Positions 8,822 to 17,551 of a DNA stretch of 64,000 nucleotides are shown here, piece by piece; the first letter of the stretch is position 1; each line of letters begins with the position of its first letter. The position numbers were made by a program, and so were the translations under genes. Where the stretch lies: contig JAJVIF010000002.1 in the NCBI GenBank assembly GCA_022072165.1, forward strand, positions 324,258 to 388,257, in the 5' to 3' direction. The notes under the pieces were generated by a model. The model saw only the letters and a program-made list of their open reading frames with translations. It made no database searches and was not told where the DNA came from. The stretch comes from a bacterium. GTDB taxonomy: Bacteria > JAJVIF01.

Positions 8822-9256
8822 CTACACCTGATCAGACCAGTCGCGCTCACGGGCCTTCCAGGCGGCATCCACCAGTCGCCAGGCCGCCCGGACCCGGGTC
8901 CGCAGCCACTGCAGAGGCGGCATCTTGCGGGGATCGATCCCCTCCTCCACTGCGGTCATTCCCAGTCGGAACGCATCCTCCCGACTCAGGCAGCCCCAGG
9001 TCCGGCAGACATAAGGCCGTCGCGCATAGATGGAGCAGCGATCGGTCGCCTCATCCAGATATTGACAACTCCCCGACGCCTGCCGGGCGATCACTGGTGA
9101 GGGCTGACCATCGATGGCTGCGAGGGTCGCGTCGCCGGCGGCGATGATCGACCGGTCCCAGGCGTAGCGCGGGTCCAGCGGAATCACCGACACCCGGCAA
9201 CAAAGCGCCCGACAGGCAGCACACTCCGGGACTCGCAGGGTCGGGACGTTGGTCAT
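8822..9256 (-). CDS. YkgJ-family cysteine-cluster protein
   Basis: This 144-residue cytoplasmic protein belongs to the UPF0153/YkgJ family of zinc or iron-sulfur proteins of uncertain role. The cysteine pattern is complete: C12, C15, C19 and C20 (CAACRALCC), then GSCQYL, DRCSIYARRPYVCR and WGC. The RRPYVCR segment is the family signature. The start ATG 9256 is reached 6 bases after a TACACT box (9268-9263), which indicates a leaderless message. The promoter lies back to back with that of the NTF2-like gene. The Wzz-like gene follows on the same strand, but no functional link is evident. Confidence 0.85.
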   Translation of the reverse strand: MTNVPTLRVPECAACRALCCRVSVIPLDPRYAWDRSIIAAGDATLAAIDGQPSPVIARQASGSCQYLDEATDRCSIYARRPYVCRTWGCLSREDAFRLGMTAVEEGIDPRKMPPLQWLRTRVRAAWRLVDAAWKARERDWSDQV

Positions 9257-9276
9257 AGCGGCAGTGTAAGTAGAAT
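9249..9276. promoter_or_regulatory. Overlapping divergent promoters for the YkgJ and NTF2-like genes
   Basis: On the plus strand TTGGTC (9249-9254) and TAGAAT (9271-9276) are 16 bases apart. On the minus strand TACACT occupies 9268-9263, six bases before ATG 9256. The plus-strand -35 overlaps the minus-strand start codon, so the two polymerases should compete. Confidence 0.55.
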
Positions 9277-9318
9277 GCCGACGTTCTTCATCTCGCTCGC
9301 ATCGTGCAGGAGCTGCCC

Positions 9319-9720
9319 ATGTCCTCGTCTTCCCGGGATGTCATCACCGCCCTCTATACCGCGTTTGCTGCCCAGGACCTCCCCGGCATTCTGGCGCTGC
9401 TCCATCCCGAGGTGGAGTGGGTGTTTCATGTAGCAAATCCGCCTGCTGGACCAGGGGGTGTGCGTCGGGGGCATGTGGGCGCGACCGAGTTCTTCCAGGA
9501 AGTTGGCATGGCCGAAGAGATCCACGAGTTTGTCATTGATCTGATGGCCGTCGATGGGGAAGAGGTGGCGGTGCGTGGGCATGAGCGAGTGACTCATCGG
9601 GGGACTGGCAAGAGCTGGGGATGCCCCTGGGTCCACTGGTGGACGGTCCGCGATGGCCTGGTGGTGAAGTACGAAGGCTTCATCGACTCGGCGAAAGTCG
9701 AAGCGGCATACACCCCCTAG
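9319..9720 (+). CDS. NTF2-like / SnoaL-type protein
   Basis: The 133-residue protein is a small alpha+beta cone of the NTF2/SnoaL superfamily. Marks are the helix VITALYTAFAAQDLPGILALLHPEVEW, the central strands EEVAVRGHERVTHRGTG, and the closing VHWWTVRDGLVVKYEGFID. Members include isomerases, cyclases, hydrolases and non-catalytic binders, so function cannot be assigned. ATG 9319 is preferred over GTG 9304 because AGGAG lies at 9308-9312. The Nmad3-type gene starts 18 bases after its stop and is probably cotranscribed. Confidence 0.8.
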   Translation: MSSSSRDVITALYTAFAAQDLPGILALLHPEVEWVFHVANPPAGPGGVRRGHVGATEFFQEVGMAEEIHEFVIDLMAVDGEEVAVRGHERVTHRGTGKSWGCPWVHWWTVRDGLVVKYEGFIDSAKVEAAYTP

Positions 9721-9738
9721 CCACCAGCCCGTACCCTG

Positions 9739-10578
9739 ATGCGCATCAGCTTTTCCCGGAAGGGCTTCGACTCCGCTGCAGGTGGGGTGCCGAGCCCCAT
9801 GTTGGATGGCCGTCCGGTCTCGTTGCCGATCCCGGCCAACGGGACTCCCAGCGTCACGCGCTATGGTGACCTGCAGGGCGACTACGCGACACTGGTCACC
9901 GACCTGACACGCGGCAGACTCACCGGGGCAGACTATTGCCACTGCGATCCGGACCTCATCGCCGGGCTCCTGCCGCGTCAGGCAGACTGGCGCGGCGCGC
10001 TGGGAACTGACAAGATCGCCCTGAGCCATCTGCGGAATCAGCAGTTCGGTCCCGGCGACCTCTTTCTCTTCTTCGGGCTTTTTCAGCCAGTCATGCGTAG
10101 CAGGGATGGTTATGTCTTCGCTGGTCCCCGGGAGCATCGGTTGTGGGGCTGGCTCCAGGTCGGCGAGGACATCGATCTGGGTCCCGATGGGTCGCACGCA
10201 GTCCGGCAGTACCCCTGGCTGGAGACTCATCCCCACACCCGCGCTGGCTGGCAGCATCCCAATGGCATCTTTCTCGCGACTCCACGGCTCACCCTCCCTG
10301 GCCTGACTCATCTCCCCGGATGGGGGACCTTCGCCATGGGACTCCCACTTACGGCCCCCGACGCGCAGGTTTCGACCTGGCAGGTCCCCGCCTGGCTGCA
10401 TCCTGGCCAGGGCGGCACGGGGCTTACGTATCACGACCAGGCAAGCCGCTGGCTGGAGCCCGGACGACTCCGTGTCGCAGGGCGAGGACAGGAGTTTGTG
10501 GCCGATGTCGGGGATCGGAGCGATTTCCTCGACTGGCTGCACTGGCTCTTCGCGACCGCGGTTCCTGAGATCCCCTGA
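9739..10578 (+). CDS. Nmad3-type protein (nucleotide modification associated domain 3)
   Basis: The N-terminus MRISFSRKGFDSAAGG, then PSPMLDGRPVSLPIP, is what I recall for the Nmad3 family, a domain linked by genome context to phage and defence systems with modified nucleotides. The 279-residue chain contains HCDPDL, a central FGPGDLFLFFGLFQ strand and GYVFAGPREHRLWGWLQVG. A run of His and Trp residues follows (ETHPHTRAGWQHPNGIF). No catalytic residue is established. It follows the NTF2-like gene by 18 bases and is followed by a strong hairpin. No base-modifying enzyme lies beside it; the nearest DNA methyltransferase is 7 kb away. The family call is from memory and should be checked by profile search. 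Confidence 0.65.
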   Translation: MRISFSRKGFDSAAGGVPSPMLDGRPVSLPIPANGTPSVTRYGDLQGDYATLVTDLTRGRLTGADYCHCDPDLIAGLLPRQADWRGALGTDKIALSHLRNQQFGPGDLFLFFGLFQPVMRSRDGYVFAGPREHRLWGWLQVGEDIDLGPDGSHAVRQYPWLETHPHTRAGWQHPNGIFLATPRLTLPGLTHLPGWGTFAMGLPLTAPDAQVSTWQVPAWLHPGQGGTGLTYHDQASRWLEPGRLRVAGRGQEFVADVGDRSDFLDWLHWLFATAVPEIP

Positions 10579-10585
10579 AACAACT

Positions 10586-10615
10586 CACCCCCCGGACCAT
10601 TGGATCCGGGGGGTG
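10586..10615. terminator. 11-bp hairpin between convergent genes
   Basis: CACCCCCCGGA and TCCGGGGGGTG form a perfect 11-bp stem with an 8-base loop. Read from the minus strand it is followed by AGTTGTTTC, so it may terminate clpC. Read from the plus strand no T-run follows, but it lies 8 bases after the Nmad3-type stop. Confidence 0.6.
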
Positions 10616-10789
10616 CAGCGAAGCTGATGAAACCGATCGGCGCACCAGGCGCTCGTGTCACATCATGCGGTCGCTGGCGCCTCCAGGGACGGGAGCTTGC
10701 CCCGTCGAAACTGCTGGAGGTGCATCCGACCTCGTTCGCGGCGATCCAGCCGAGCGTACCGGCGACCGTGCGAACACGTCGGGGGAGCT

Positions 10790-13276
10790 TTACGTCGAGG
10801 CGACGGCCACATCGCGCTCGGAGCGCTCGAAGCCGAACTCGCCGTTGCGATACGACACCCGGATGACATCCCCGGTCTCGAACTCCCGCCGCAGCAGGTA
10901 CTCCGAGAGGGGATCCTCGATCCGGCGCTGGACCGTCCGGCGCAGGGGACGAGCGCCCTGCGTCCGGGAGAAGCCTTCGGAGACCAGCTGGTCCTTGGCT
11001 TCCGGTGAGAGTTCGAGGGTAATCCCGAACTGGGTGATGGACTCCTCGATCCGTAGCAGGAACTTGTCGAGGATCTTCACGATCTGGTCGTAGCTCAGGG
11101 GCTTGAAGATCACGACCTCGTCGAGGCGGTTGAGGAACTCCGGCCGGAAGTTCTTCTTGAGGGCATCGTGCACCTTGGGGGTGTACTGCCGGGCGATTTT
11201 CTCCGGGTCAAAGCTTTTATCCCCTTCCAAAGATTCCTTGGAGCGAAAGCCCATGCCATGCTCCAGACCGATCTCACCCGTTCCCAGGTTGGAAGTGAGG
11301 ATGAGGATGATGTTCTTCAGATCGACCGTGCGGCCCTGGGAGTCGGTGATGATGCCGTCTTCCATGACCTGGAGCAGGATGTTGAAGACCTCGGGGTGGG
11401 CCTTCTCGATTTCGTCCATGAGGACGATCGAATAGGGCCGTCGCTTCACCGCCTCGGTGAGCTGTCCCCCTTCGTCGTAGCCGACATATCCCGGAGGCGC
11501 ACCGACCAGCCGCGACACAGAGAACTTCTCCATGTACTCCGACATGTCGAAGCGAATCAGGGCTGACTCATCGCCGAAGAGAAACTCAGCGAGGGCCTTT
11601 GCCAGTTCGGTCTTGCCCACACCGGTGGGTCCTGCGAAGAGGAACGAACCGGTGGGGCGTTTGGGGTCCTTGAGTCCGACCCGGCTGCGACGTAGTGCCC
11701 GGGCGATGGCGTTGATGGCTTCGTTCTGCCCGATGAGCCGCTTGTGGAGGTAATCCTCCACCCGCAGCAGTTTCTCGGTCTCTTCTTCAGCGATGGCAGT
11801 CACCGGGATACCGGTCCAGGCATGGACCACTTCCGCAATGTCCTCTTCGGTGACCCGCTGGACTTTCAGTTCCGTCGGGGCCGTCCCGGCTCCTTCCAGG
11901 TCGCGCTTCATCGCCTCCGAGAGGTCGGGCTCTTCCAGGCCGTTGTCATCTTCGGTCTCGCCGAAGTCTTCCAGCGGCAGGGGGAGATCGTCCTCTTCCT
12001 CCGCGAGGGCGGAGCCGCCCCGGGCGAGGCGTCCGCCAGCCTCCAGGTCGGCGGGCGTCAGCTGCTTGAAGGTGAGGCCGACATGGACCTTGGCTGCTGC
12101 CTCATCCATGAGGTCGATGGCTTTGTCCGGCAGGGACCGGAGGGTTACGAAGCGATGCGAGAACCGGGCCGCCGACTCCAGCGCTTCATCGGTGATCTCC
12201 ACCATGTGATGCTGCTCGTAGCGCTTCCGCAGACCCCGCAGAATCTCGATGGTCTGCTCCACGGTGGGCTCGTTGACCATCACCGGCTGGAAGCGTCGCT
12301 CCAGCGCGCCGTTCTTCTCAACATGCTTCTTGAACTCGCCGGTGGTGGTGGCACCAATGGCCCGCAGCTTGCCCCGGGCGAGGGCGGGCTTGAGGATATT
12401 AGAGGCATCGATGGCCCCTTCGGCCGCGCCGGCACCAATGATGGTGTGGAGTTCATCGATGAAGAGAATGATGATCTGGTCGCTGGTCATGATTTCGCGC
12501 ATGACCCGCTTGAGGCGATCCTCGAACTCCCCGCGGAACTTGGTCCCGGCCACGAGGCCCGCCAGGTCGAGGGAGATCAGGCGCGCGCCCCGCAGATGCT
12601 GGGGCACTTCGCCCTTGGCGATGAGCTGCGCCAGGCCTTCCACAATGGCGGTCTTGCCGACCCCCGGGTCCCCGATCAGGACCGGGTTGTTCTTGGTCCG
12701 CTTGCTCAGGATCTGGATGATCCGGTTGATTTCCATCTGGCGGCCGATGACCGGGTCGAGGTTGCCATCCCGGGCTTCCCGGGTGAGGTCGTGGCCGAAT
12801 TCATCGAGGGTCGGGGTCTTGGTCTTCTGCTTCGACCCCTTGGTCTGCTGACTGATGATGGTCTGGACGGTATTCCGGGCGGACTGATAGGTCACGCCGA
12901 AATCCTTCAGATGCCGCGATGCCTTCCCCCCGGTCGTCTTGATCAGGCCCAGCAGGAGATGCTCGGTCCCGATGTGGGAGTGCTTGAGCTGTCGGGCTTC
13001 CTTGAACGCCGCCTCCAGGACATCTTTGGAGAGGTCGCTGAAAGTGATGTTCTCGTAGTCAAAGTTCCCCAGCTTGATGTCGTGCTGCACCACCAGGCGC
13101 AGCTTCTCGATGGGCACCTCCAGCTGCTGGAGGATCTTCATGGCGAAGGCCTTTTCATCCTTCAGGAGCCCCAGCAGGAGATGCTCGGTATCGACCGCAT
13201 CGGAGCGGAAGTGCCGTGCCTCCTCCGTGGCGTACTTGATCGCCTTCTTCGAGGACTGGGTGAATTTCTCCCACAT
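10790..13276 (-). CDS. clpC: ATP-dependent Clp protease ATP-binding subunit ClpC
   Basis: This 828-residue AAA+ unfoldase feeds substrates to ClpP. It has two Clp_N repeats (residues 1-145), a first ATPase domain with GDPGVGKT (202-209) and [12 protein letters not shown], and a second with [10 protein letters not shown] and VLLMDE-type Walker B. An HGMGF loop in the second domain corresponds to the ClpP-docking VGF/LGF loop, and a D2-small domain ends the chain. Between the ATPase domains the usual UVR/M coiled coil is missing and replaced by an acidic stretch ([14 protein letters not shown], then [13 protein letters not shown]). ATG 13276 is chosen because MWEKFT is the universal ClpC start; the upstream ATG 13324 would add 16 unrelated residues. 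No clpP gene is in the window. Confidence 0.95.
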   Translation of the reverse strand: MWEKFTQSSKKAIKYATEEARHFRSDAVDTEHLLLGLLKDEKAFAMKILQQLEVPIEKLRLVVQHDIKLGNFDYENITFSDLSKDVLEAAFKEARQLKHSHIGTEHLLLGLIKTTGGKASRHLKDFGVTYQSARNTVQTIISQQTKGSKQKTKTPTLDEFGHDLTREARDGNLDPVIGRQMEINRIIQILSKRTKNNPVLIGDPGVGKTAIVEGLAQLIAKGEVPQHLRGARLISLDLAGLVAGTKFRGEFEDRLKRVMREIMTSDQIIILFIDELHTIIGAGAAEGAIDASNILKPALARGKLRAIGATTTGEFKKHVEKNGALERRFQPVMVNEPTVEQTIEILRGLRKRYEQHHMVEITDEALESAARFSHRFVTLRSLPDKAIDLMDEAAAKVHVGLTFKQLTPADLEAGGRLARGGSALAEEEDDLPLPLEDFGETEDDNGLEEPDLSEAMKRDLEGAGTAPTELKVQRVTEEDIAEVVHAWTGIPVTAIAEEETEKLLRVEDYLHKRLIGQNEAINAIARALRRSRVGLKDPKRPTGSFLFAGPTGVGKTELAKALAEFLFGDESALIRFDMSEYMEKFSVSRLVGAPPGYVGYDEGGQLTEAVKRRPYSIVLMDEIEKAHPEVFNILLQVMEDGIITDSQGRTVDLKNIILILTSNLGTGEIGLEHGMGFRSKESLEGDKSFDPEKIARQYTPKVHDALKKNFRPEFLNRLDEVVIFKPLSYDQIVKILDKFLLRIEESITQFGITLELSPEAKDQLVSEGFSRTQGARPLRRTVQRRIEDPLSEYLLRREFETGDVIRVSYRNGEFGFERSERDVAVAST

Positions 13277-13638
13277 GGTTCGGTCGCTTTCCCGGTGCGG
13301 CAGGATGTCGGGACCGGACGGCATCCCGAACAGCCTGCTGGCACCTGCCAGAAGTCGCTCCCGCTGGCCTGAAGCGGCTCGAGAGCGTCAGACGGGCCAC
13401 AGATCCCTGCATCAGGGGGTGTGGCAGGCGGTACAGGGGGGGCTCAGTACCGGCCAGCCTGGACCGTACACCGGGAGTGCCAAGAAATGCCGCACCCCGT
13501 CGGGACGGTCGCCCGTACCCTAGTATCCCACCTCCTTAAGGAATGTTGATTAGTTTGTACGGCGACTTTAGGGTGCCAAATGGATACTGTCACCCCGCTA
13601 TCCCGCTTCCCATGCGGTCAACCTGCTACGCTGCCGGT
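13277..13638. other. Divergent intergenic region, clpC / CoA-binding gene
   Basis: The 362-base gap between two divergent genes holds no convincing ORF. On the minus strand a GATACT (13527-13522) could be a -10 for clpC, giving a leader of about 240 bases. No CtsR-like GGTCAAA repeat or CIRCE element was found. The plus-strand -10 TACGCT lies at 13627-13632. Confidence 0.5.
13627..13632 (+). promoter_or_regulatory. Leaderless -10 box (TACGCT)
   Basis: TACGCT ends six bases before ATG 13639. The 12-base string TACGCTGCCGGT recurs exactly at 38447, again directly before a start codon. Confidence 0.55.
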
Positions 13639-14091
13639 ATGACAGGACGCGATTTGTCGCAGATTGACAGCGCTCTGCGGGCAGCGCTGGAGGCGACCCA
13701 GACGATCGCCATTGTGGGCGCTTCGCCACATCCCTGGCGGGCGGCCCACGGCATCATGCGCTACTGCCAAAAGCAGGGGTATCGCTGCTTCCCGGTCAAT
13801 CCCAACCACGACGGGGTGCTGGGCGAGCCGTGCTACCCACGCCTGTCAGAACTGCCGGAGCCGGTCCAACTGATCAATGTCTTTCGGCAGCTGGACGCCA
13901 TTCCATCCCTGGTAGACGAGATACTGGCTCTCCCCTGGCGGCCAGTCTGGGTCTGGCTGCAGGAAGGGCTCCGGGACGCGCCCAACATGCAGCGCCTGAT
14001 GGATGTCGGGATCGATGTCGTGCAGGACCGCTGTCTGTACAAGGAACACTGGCGACTGATCGGCATCGCCCGGGAACTGGAGCGGCAGTGA
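13639..14091 (+). CDS. CoA-binding protein (YccU/CoA_binding_2 family)
   Basis: The 150-residue Rossmann-fold protein matches the CoA_binding_2 family related to succinyl-CoA synthetase alpha. It has TIAIVGASPHPWRAAHGI (the nucleotide loop), YRCFPVNPNHDGVLGEPCYPRL, and VWVWLQEGLRDAP close to the C-terminus, then VVQDRCLYKEH, the family closing motif. Its physiological role is unknown; related proteins bind CoA. ATG 13639 is chosen because the family begins here and a -10 box ends six bases upstream. ATG 13543 would add 32 residues without family similarity. Confidence 0.88.
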   Translation: MTGRDLSQIDSALRAALEATQTIAIVGASPHPWRAAHGIMRYCQKQGYRCFPVNPNHDGVLGEPCYPRLSELPEPVQLINVFRQLDAIPSLVDEILALPWRPVWVWLQEGLRDAPNMQRLMDVGIDVVQDRCLYKEHWRLIGIARELERQ

Positions 14092-14118
14092 CCGCTTGTC
14101 ACAACGCCCCGGCCTTCA

Positions 14119-14514
14119 CTACGGGGTATCGGACACCACTTCGACCTCGACCCGAATGCCCCGGGCACGCAGGCCGGCCAGCTGCGACTCCAGCGGCGCG
14201 GCTGCCGCACCTGTCACCCGCAGCTTCAGGACTTCCAGGGAGACCGCCGCTTCCAGGCCGGTGAGGTCCCGGATTTGCGTCTTGTGCGTGAGATCCAGGT
14301 AGGTGACCCGCGCCAGGTCCCCTTTGCGGAAGGGACGATCGACGGGTTGGCGCAGGACTTCATGGAGGGCGGCCCGCAGGACCGGGTCGGGGATGGCAAT
14401 GGTCGCCTGCTGCTGCCAGAGCGGGACCATGAAAGCGATGGCCGCTATCAGGATCAGCAGCAACGTCACCCGGGGGACAGGGAACCGTTGCCGACCGGTG
14501 GCTGTCGTGCTCAC
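14119..14514 (-). CDS. Membrane-anchored leucine-rich-repeat-like small protein
   Basis: This 131-residue protein has one N-terminal membrane helix (VTLLLILIAAIAFMVPLW). The exported part resembles the cap and first turn of internalin-type leucine-rich repeats: IPDPVLRAALHEVL, then VTYLDLTHK, IRDLTGLEAA and LEVLKLRV. Only one to two repeats are present, so it is a stub compared with normal LRR proteins. It starts at GTG 14514, 8 bases after a CATAAT box (14528-14523), with no Shine-Dalgarno site. It lies downstream of two other minus-strand exported proteins. Function unknown. Confidence 0.6.
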   Translation of the reverse strand: MSTTATGRQRFPVPRVTLLLILIAAIAFMVPLWQQQATIAIPDPVLRAALHEVLRQPVDRPFRKGDLARVTYLDLTHKTQIRDLTGLEAAVSLEVLKLRVTGAAAAPLESQLAGLRARGIRVEVEVVSDTP

Positions 14515-14613
14515 AGCAGGGGATTATGCGTTGTCGTGACCAGTTGCCAGCCACATCCTGTCCCCTCGAATGGTGGACCCGTCAGCGGCATAGTCCCCAT
14601 CGGAGAGGCTAAT

Positions 14614-15666
14614 TTATGGCAAGCGATGGTGACCAGTGGACTGAGACTGCGCCAGATTGGCGGGATCAGCGGGTCGTGGAGCATCGATGCGTGGCACGGT
14701 CTGCAAGGTACTCCAGTCCGCCCAGAATTCCACACCCCGCAGCCAGGAGTCGATGCTCTGCTGGACTCGCGGGTTCGTGGGATATCCCACCGGGAGTACC
14801 GAGGTGTTGCGACCATCTGCACTCTCATGTTTCAACAGCAGGCGCGGCTCGGTCGATGAGCCCTCAAGAAGCAGCCCAAAAGACTGTCCATCTCCTGAAC
14901 GGAAAAAGGTCCGTTGTGGATATGCCGCTTCCAGCGCACCGACTGATTCGCGAATCAGCGCGAGTTCGTACATTTGGAACGCTTCCAGTGGAGTCACTGG
15001 ATAGCTTCCAAGCTGCGCACGATAGGTAGAGATCACGAGACAGAGATTTGAGGCGTACATCCCGAGGCTGGGATCGACACCCCGGAAATCCTGCTGGCGC
15101 AAGCGTGCACCGGTTTCGGTCTCCCATGAAGGCGCAAAGAAGCTCGTAAAGGGCCGCAAAGGAGCCCCATCGAATGCCGTCGACTCGATCACCAGATCGA
15201 ACGGCTGGAGAGTAGATCGCGGATCAAGCCACATCTGAGGGTACTGCGCCGTAGGTCCAGCTGCCCACAGCGGCCAGGGTACACCATCCGGCGTAAGGGG
15301 CCAGGCGACAGTCCCTGGTAGCAGATTTTCGACGCGCGAGGGAAGCTGTCCGTTAACGCCATAGTGCAGGTTAAGAGCATTGTTTAGCAGCGGCAGCATC
15401 AGAAGACGCTGCGCAATCGCGATACTGTGCACATCGCCCTGCTCCAGCCCGGAACGCAGATCAAAGGAACGTAACTGCGCCTCAGTCCAGTCAGCGCCAG
15501 GCTGGGTGGCGACTCTCGCGGATGCCGGAGGTGTCGGGTCCAAGGTTTCCAAGGGACGGGAACTTTGTTCCCGGCCCCCCACCTGACAGCCATTGAGGAC
15601 GACAACCGCCCACAGCAGAATGCCGCTCAGGCTAAGAACTGCGTACCGTTGAGTTGTAGCTATCAT
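14614..15666 (-). CDS. Predicted lipoprotein of unknown function
   Basis: The protein of 350 residues begins with a lipoprotein signal (MIATTQRYAVLSLSGILLWA, then VVVLNGC), giving acylation at Cys28. The mature part has no motif I recognise. Visible features are a Pro/Thr-rich linker, then RLLMLPLLNNALNLHYG, LPSRVENLLPGTVAWPLTPDG, YRAQLGSYPVTPLEAF and a C-terminal IDSWLRGVEFWADW. The combination of aligned small helices, L-P-x-R and Y-P-V-T segments recalls pseudopilin C-terminal domains, but this is only an impression. ATG 15666 is chosen because AGGAG lies six bases upstream (15677-15673). It follows the Cys-rich secreted protein gene by 35 bases on the same strand. Confidence 0.75.
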   Translation of the reverse strand: MIATTQRYAVLSLSGILLWAVVVLNGCQVGGREQSSRPLETLDPTPPASARVATQPGADWTEAQLRSFDLRSGLEQGDVHSIAIAQRLLMLPLLNNALNLHYGVNGQLPSRVENLLPGTVAWPLTPDGVPWPLWAAGPTAQYPQMWLDPRSTLQPFDLVIESTAFDGAPLRPFTSFFAPSWETETGARLRQQDFRGVDPSLGMYASNLCLVISTYRAQLGSYPVTPLEAFQMYELALIRESVGALEAAYPQRTFFRSGDGQSFGLLLEGSSTEPRLLLKHESADGRNTSVLPVGYPTNPRVQQSIDSWLRGVEFWADWSTLQTVPRIDAPRPADPANLAQSQSTGHHRLP

Positions 15667-15701
15667 CGTTCGCTCCTCGCGTTCCGTAAGACGGAAAAAG
15701 A

Positions 15702-16115
15702 TTAAGGACACTGTACTTCCCGTATGACCACTGTACCCGGACCCGAAAGTGGCGGGCAATCGTTCGTGCACCAGAAGTATCCTGGTTGTACGCAGGGATT
15801 GGAGGCTGTCGCTGTATAGCTCCCGGTGCATTCGATTCTTGACGCATACTGACCAGACTCCACCAGTTCACAGGGCTCTTCGCACGGCTCCTCTGCTCCC
15901 AGCACATAAAGGTCATAACCCTGTTCTGTGCCGCCGGAAAAAGTAATAGTCACCGGAATCATCCCGACAATGAGGCAGTCACAGAAACACTGGACTTGCA
16001 GGCTTGTACAAGCGTTCAGGGAAGGGAGTGGGCAGTGACAGCAATCAGCATACGCTTGCCCTCCCACAAGGCTCCCTCCAATGGCGACGATCAGGGCCAG
16101 TTGCAGTCGTTTCAT
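15702..16115 (-). CDS. Small secreted cysteine-rich protein
   Basis: The 137-residue chain opens with a signal peptide (MKRLQLALIVAIGGSLVGG, then QAYA) and a likely cleavage after AYA. The mature 114 residues contain 14 cysteines, in clusters CCHC, QCFCDC, PCEEPC and WCTNDC. The even number and export suggest disulfide bonds or metal binding. I recognise no family. ATG 16115 gives the standard signal peptide; the upstream in-frame start at 16190 does not. A possible TTGACA-17-GAGAAT promoter lies upstream, and the lipoprotein gene follows by 35 bases. Confidence 0.7.
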   Translation of the reverse strand: MKRLQLALIVAIGGSLVGGQAYADCCHCPLPSLNACTSLQVQCFCDCLIVGMIPVTITFSGGTEQGYDLYVLGAEEPCEEPCELVESGQYASRIECTGSYTATASNPCVQPGYFWCTNDCPPLSGPGTVVIREVQCP

Positions 16116-16154
16116 GTTTTGGACCTTTTCTCTTGCTCCGTGCCAACCCTGAGT

Positions 16155-16183
16155 ATTCTCTCTCCCTCTCGCGCGCCTGTCAA
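16155..16183 (-). promoter_or_regulatory. Candidate sigma-70 promoter for the Cys-rich protein
   Basis: On the minus strand a perfect TTGACA (16183-16178) is followed after 17 bases by GAGAAT (16160-16155). The implied leader to ATG 16115 is about 33 bases. Confidence 0.5.
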
Positions 16184-16211
16184 CCATCAAGATAGGAAAA
16201 CATCTAAACAG

Positions 16212-16234
16212 ATGCCCCGGTGGTCCCGGGGCAT
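16212..16234 (-). terminator. Probable terminator of the PIN-TRAM gene
   Basis: ATGCCCCGG and CCGGGGCAT pair in a perfect 9-bp stem with a 5-base loop. On the minus strand it is followed by a T-rich stretch (CTGTTTAGATGTTTTCC). It lies about 38 bases beyond the stop codon at 16272. Confidence 0.65.
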
Positions 16235-16271
16235 GGAGTCAAGTCGCGTTCACGATGCCCAGCCTGGATGC

Positions 16272-17333
16272 CTATCCCAACGGGCGGGCAAAGATCAGGC
16301 GACCAGCGGCTGTCTGCATCAGACTCGTCACGCTGACCCCGATTTCCTTGCCGATGTGGCGGTCGCCCCCCTCCACCACGATCATGGTGCCGTCATCCAG
16401 GTACCCCACGCCCTGCCCCTGTTCCTTGCCATGCTTCATGATCTGGACCCGGAGTTCCTCGCCGGGAAGCACCACCGGCTTCAGGGCGTTGGCGAGTTCA
16501 TTGATGTTCATGACATCGACCCCCTGCAGGACCGCGACTTTCTGCAGGTTGTAGTCATTGGTGACCACTTTCGCGCCCAGCTTCTGGGCCAGGACCACCA
16601 GCTGGGAGTCGACATCGAGAATCTCGGTGGCGTTCTCGTCGTAATCGTCATAAATCTCGATGGGGAGCCCCATCTGGCCGCGCATTTTTTCGAGGTTGTC
16701 GAGGCCGAGTTTGCCGCGATTGCGCTTGAGCAGGTCCGGGGAGTCCGCGATTTTCTGCAGCTCCCGCAGGACCGACTGCGACACGATGACTGGCCCCTCG
16801 ATGAACTTCGCCTTGAAGATGTCGGCTATCCGGCCATCGATGATGATGTTGGTGTCGAGGATCTTCGGCTGGGCAGCATAGCTCCCCCCACCGCCGAGGG
16901 CCCCGAAATTGAGATTGCTAAAGAGGAACGCAAAGATGTAGACCATGAAGATGCCGATGATGACCATGAAAGCCAGGCCAATCGCGCTGGCGGTCATCGG
17001 TTCCATGGTGTAGAGCGACGGCCGGATGATCAGGACATTAATCAGGAACGCCAGGACGAAGCCGAAGAGGGCACCGAAGGCCCCTCCCAGAATTTTGTGG
17101 CCCGACGCGTGGGCCAACTGTTCGATGAACCAGGCGTTGAACTTCAGCAGGTAGCGATACGCCAGGGTGGCGAGCATGAAGCCGATCAGGGCGAAGGCGA
17201 ATGCCAGCCCTGGGCCGTTGGGGATCAGGTCCTGCTGGCTCGGGGGAACGGAGGCCGAGAAGACACTCCAGATGGCGTAGCCAAGCACGCCCCCGATGGC
17301 AAAGCAGACGACCCGCATGAGATTGAGGCCCAT
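16272..17333 (-). CDS. PIN-TRAM membrane protein (YacL family)
   Basis: The 353-residue protein has four membrane helices in its first 150 residues, then a PIN nuclease domain and a C-terminal TRAM RNA-binding domain, the exact layout of B. subtilis YacL. PIN acidic residues are visible in ILDTNIIIDGRI, DVDSQLVVLAQ and VVTNDYNLQ. The TRAM part includes VVLPGEELRV, GVGYLDDGTMIVVE and IGKEIGV. It is probably a membrane-bound RNase; substrates are unknown. ATG 17333 is chosen because AGGAGG (17348-17343) precedes it by nine bases and TATTAT (17362-17357) fits a -10. The upstream in-frame start at 17417 adds 28 non-family residues. It is divergent from the methyltransferase gene. Confidence 0.9.
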   Translation of the reverse strand: MGLNLMRVVCFAIGGVLGYAIWSVFSASVPPSQQDLIPNGPGLAFAFALIGFMLATLAYRYLLKFNAWFIEQLAHASGHKILGGAFGALFGFVLAFLINVLIIRPSLYTMEPMTASAIGLAFMVIIGIFMVYIFAFLFSNLNFGALGGGGSYAAQPKILDTNIIIDGRIADIFKAKFIEGPVIVSQSVLRELQKIADSPDLLKRNRGKLGLDNLEKMRGQMGLPIEIYDDYDENATEILDVDSQLVVLAQKLGAKVVTNDYNLQKVAVLQGVDVMNINELANALKPVVLPGEELRVQIMKHGKEQGQGVGYLDDGTMIVVEGGDRHIGKEIGVSVTSLMQTAAGRLIFARPLG

Positions 17334-17551
17334 GTGTGAGGCCCTCCTCTGCGGCGATAATAGGGTATGACCGGCCGCCGCGGATAACCCGCCGCGCCTC
17401 TCCAGTATATCAGTCAAACCGATTCACCATGACCCCGCTGCTAGAATCATCGGTGCCCAGTCACCTTCCAGACAACGGATTCCAAGGGCACGGCAGATTC
17501 TCCCAGATGGCACAACACGGCATCGGGTACGCGGTAAGCCGGAGGAGCAAA

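Noticed and set aside
11744-13372. 542-residue open frame on the plus strand
   Set aside because: Antisense of clpC; no recognisable motif, no start signals.
13530-13540. CACCTCCTTA resembling the 3' end of 16S rRNA
   Set aside because: Only the ten anti-Shine-Dalgarno bases match; no rRNA sequence is present upstream. On the minus strand it is a perfect AAGGAGGTG but no start codon follows at the proper distance.
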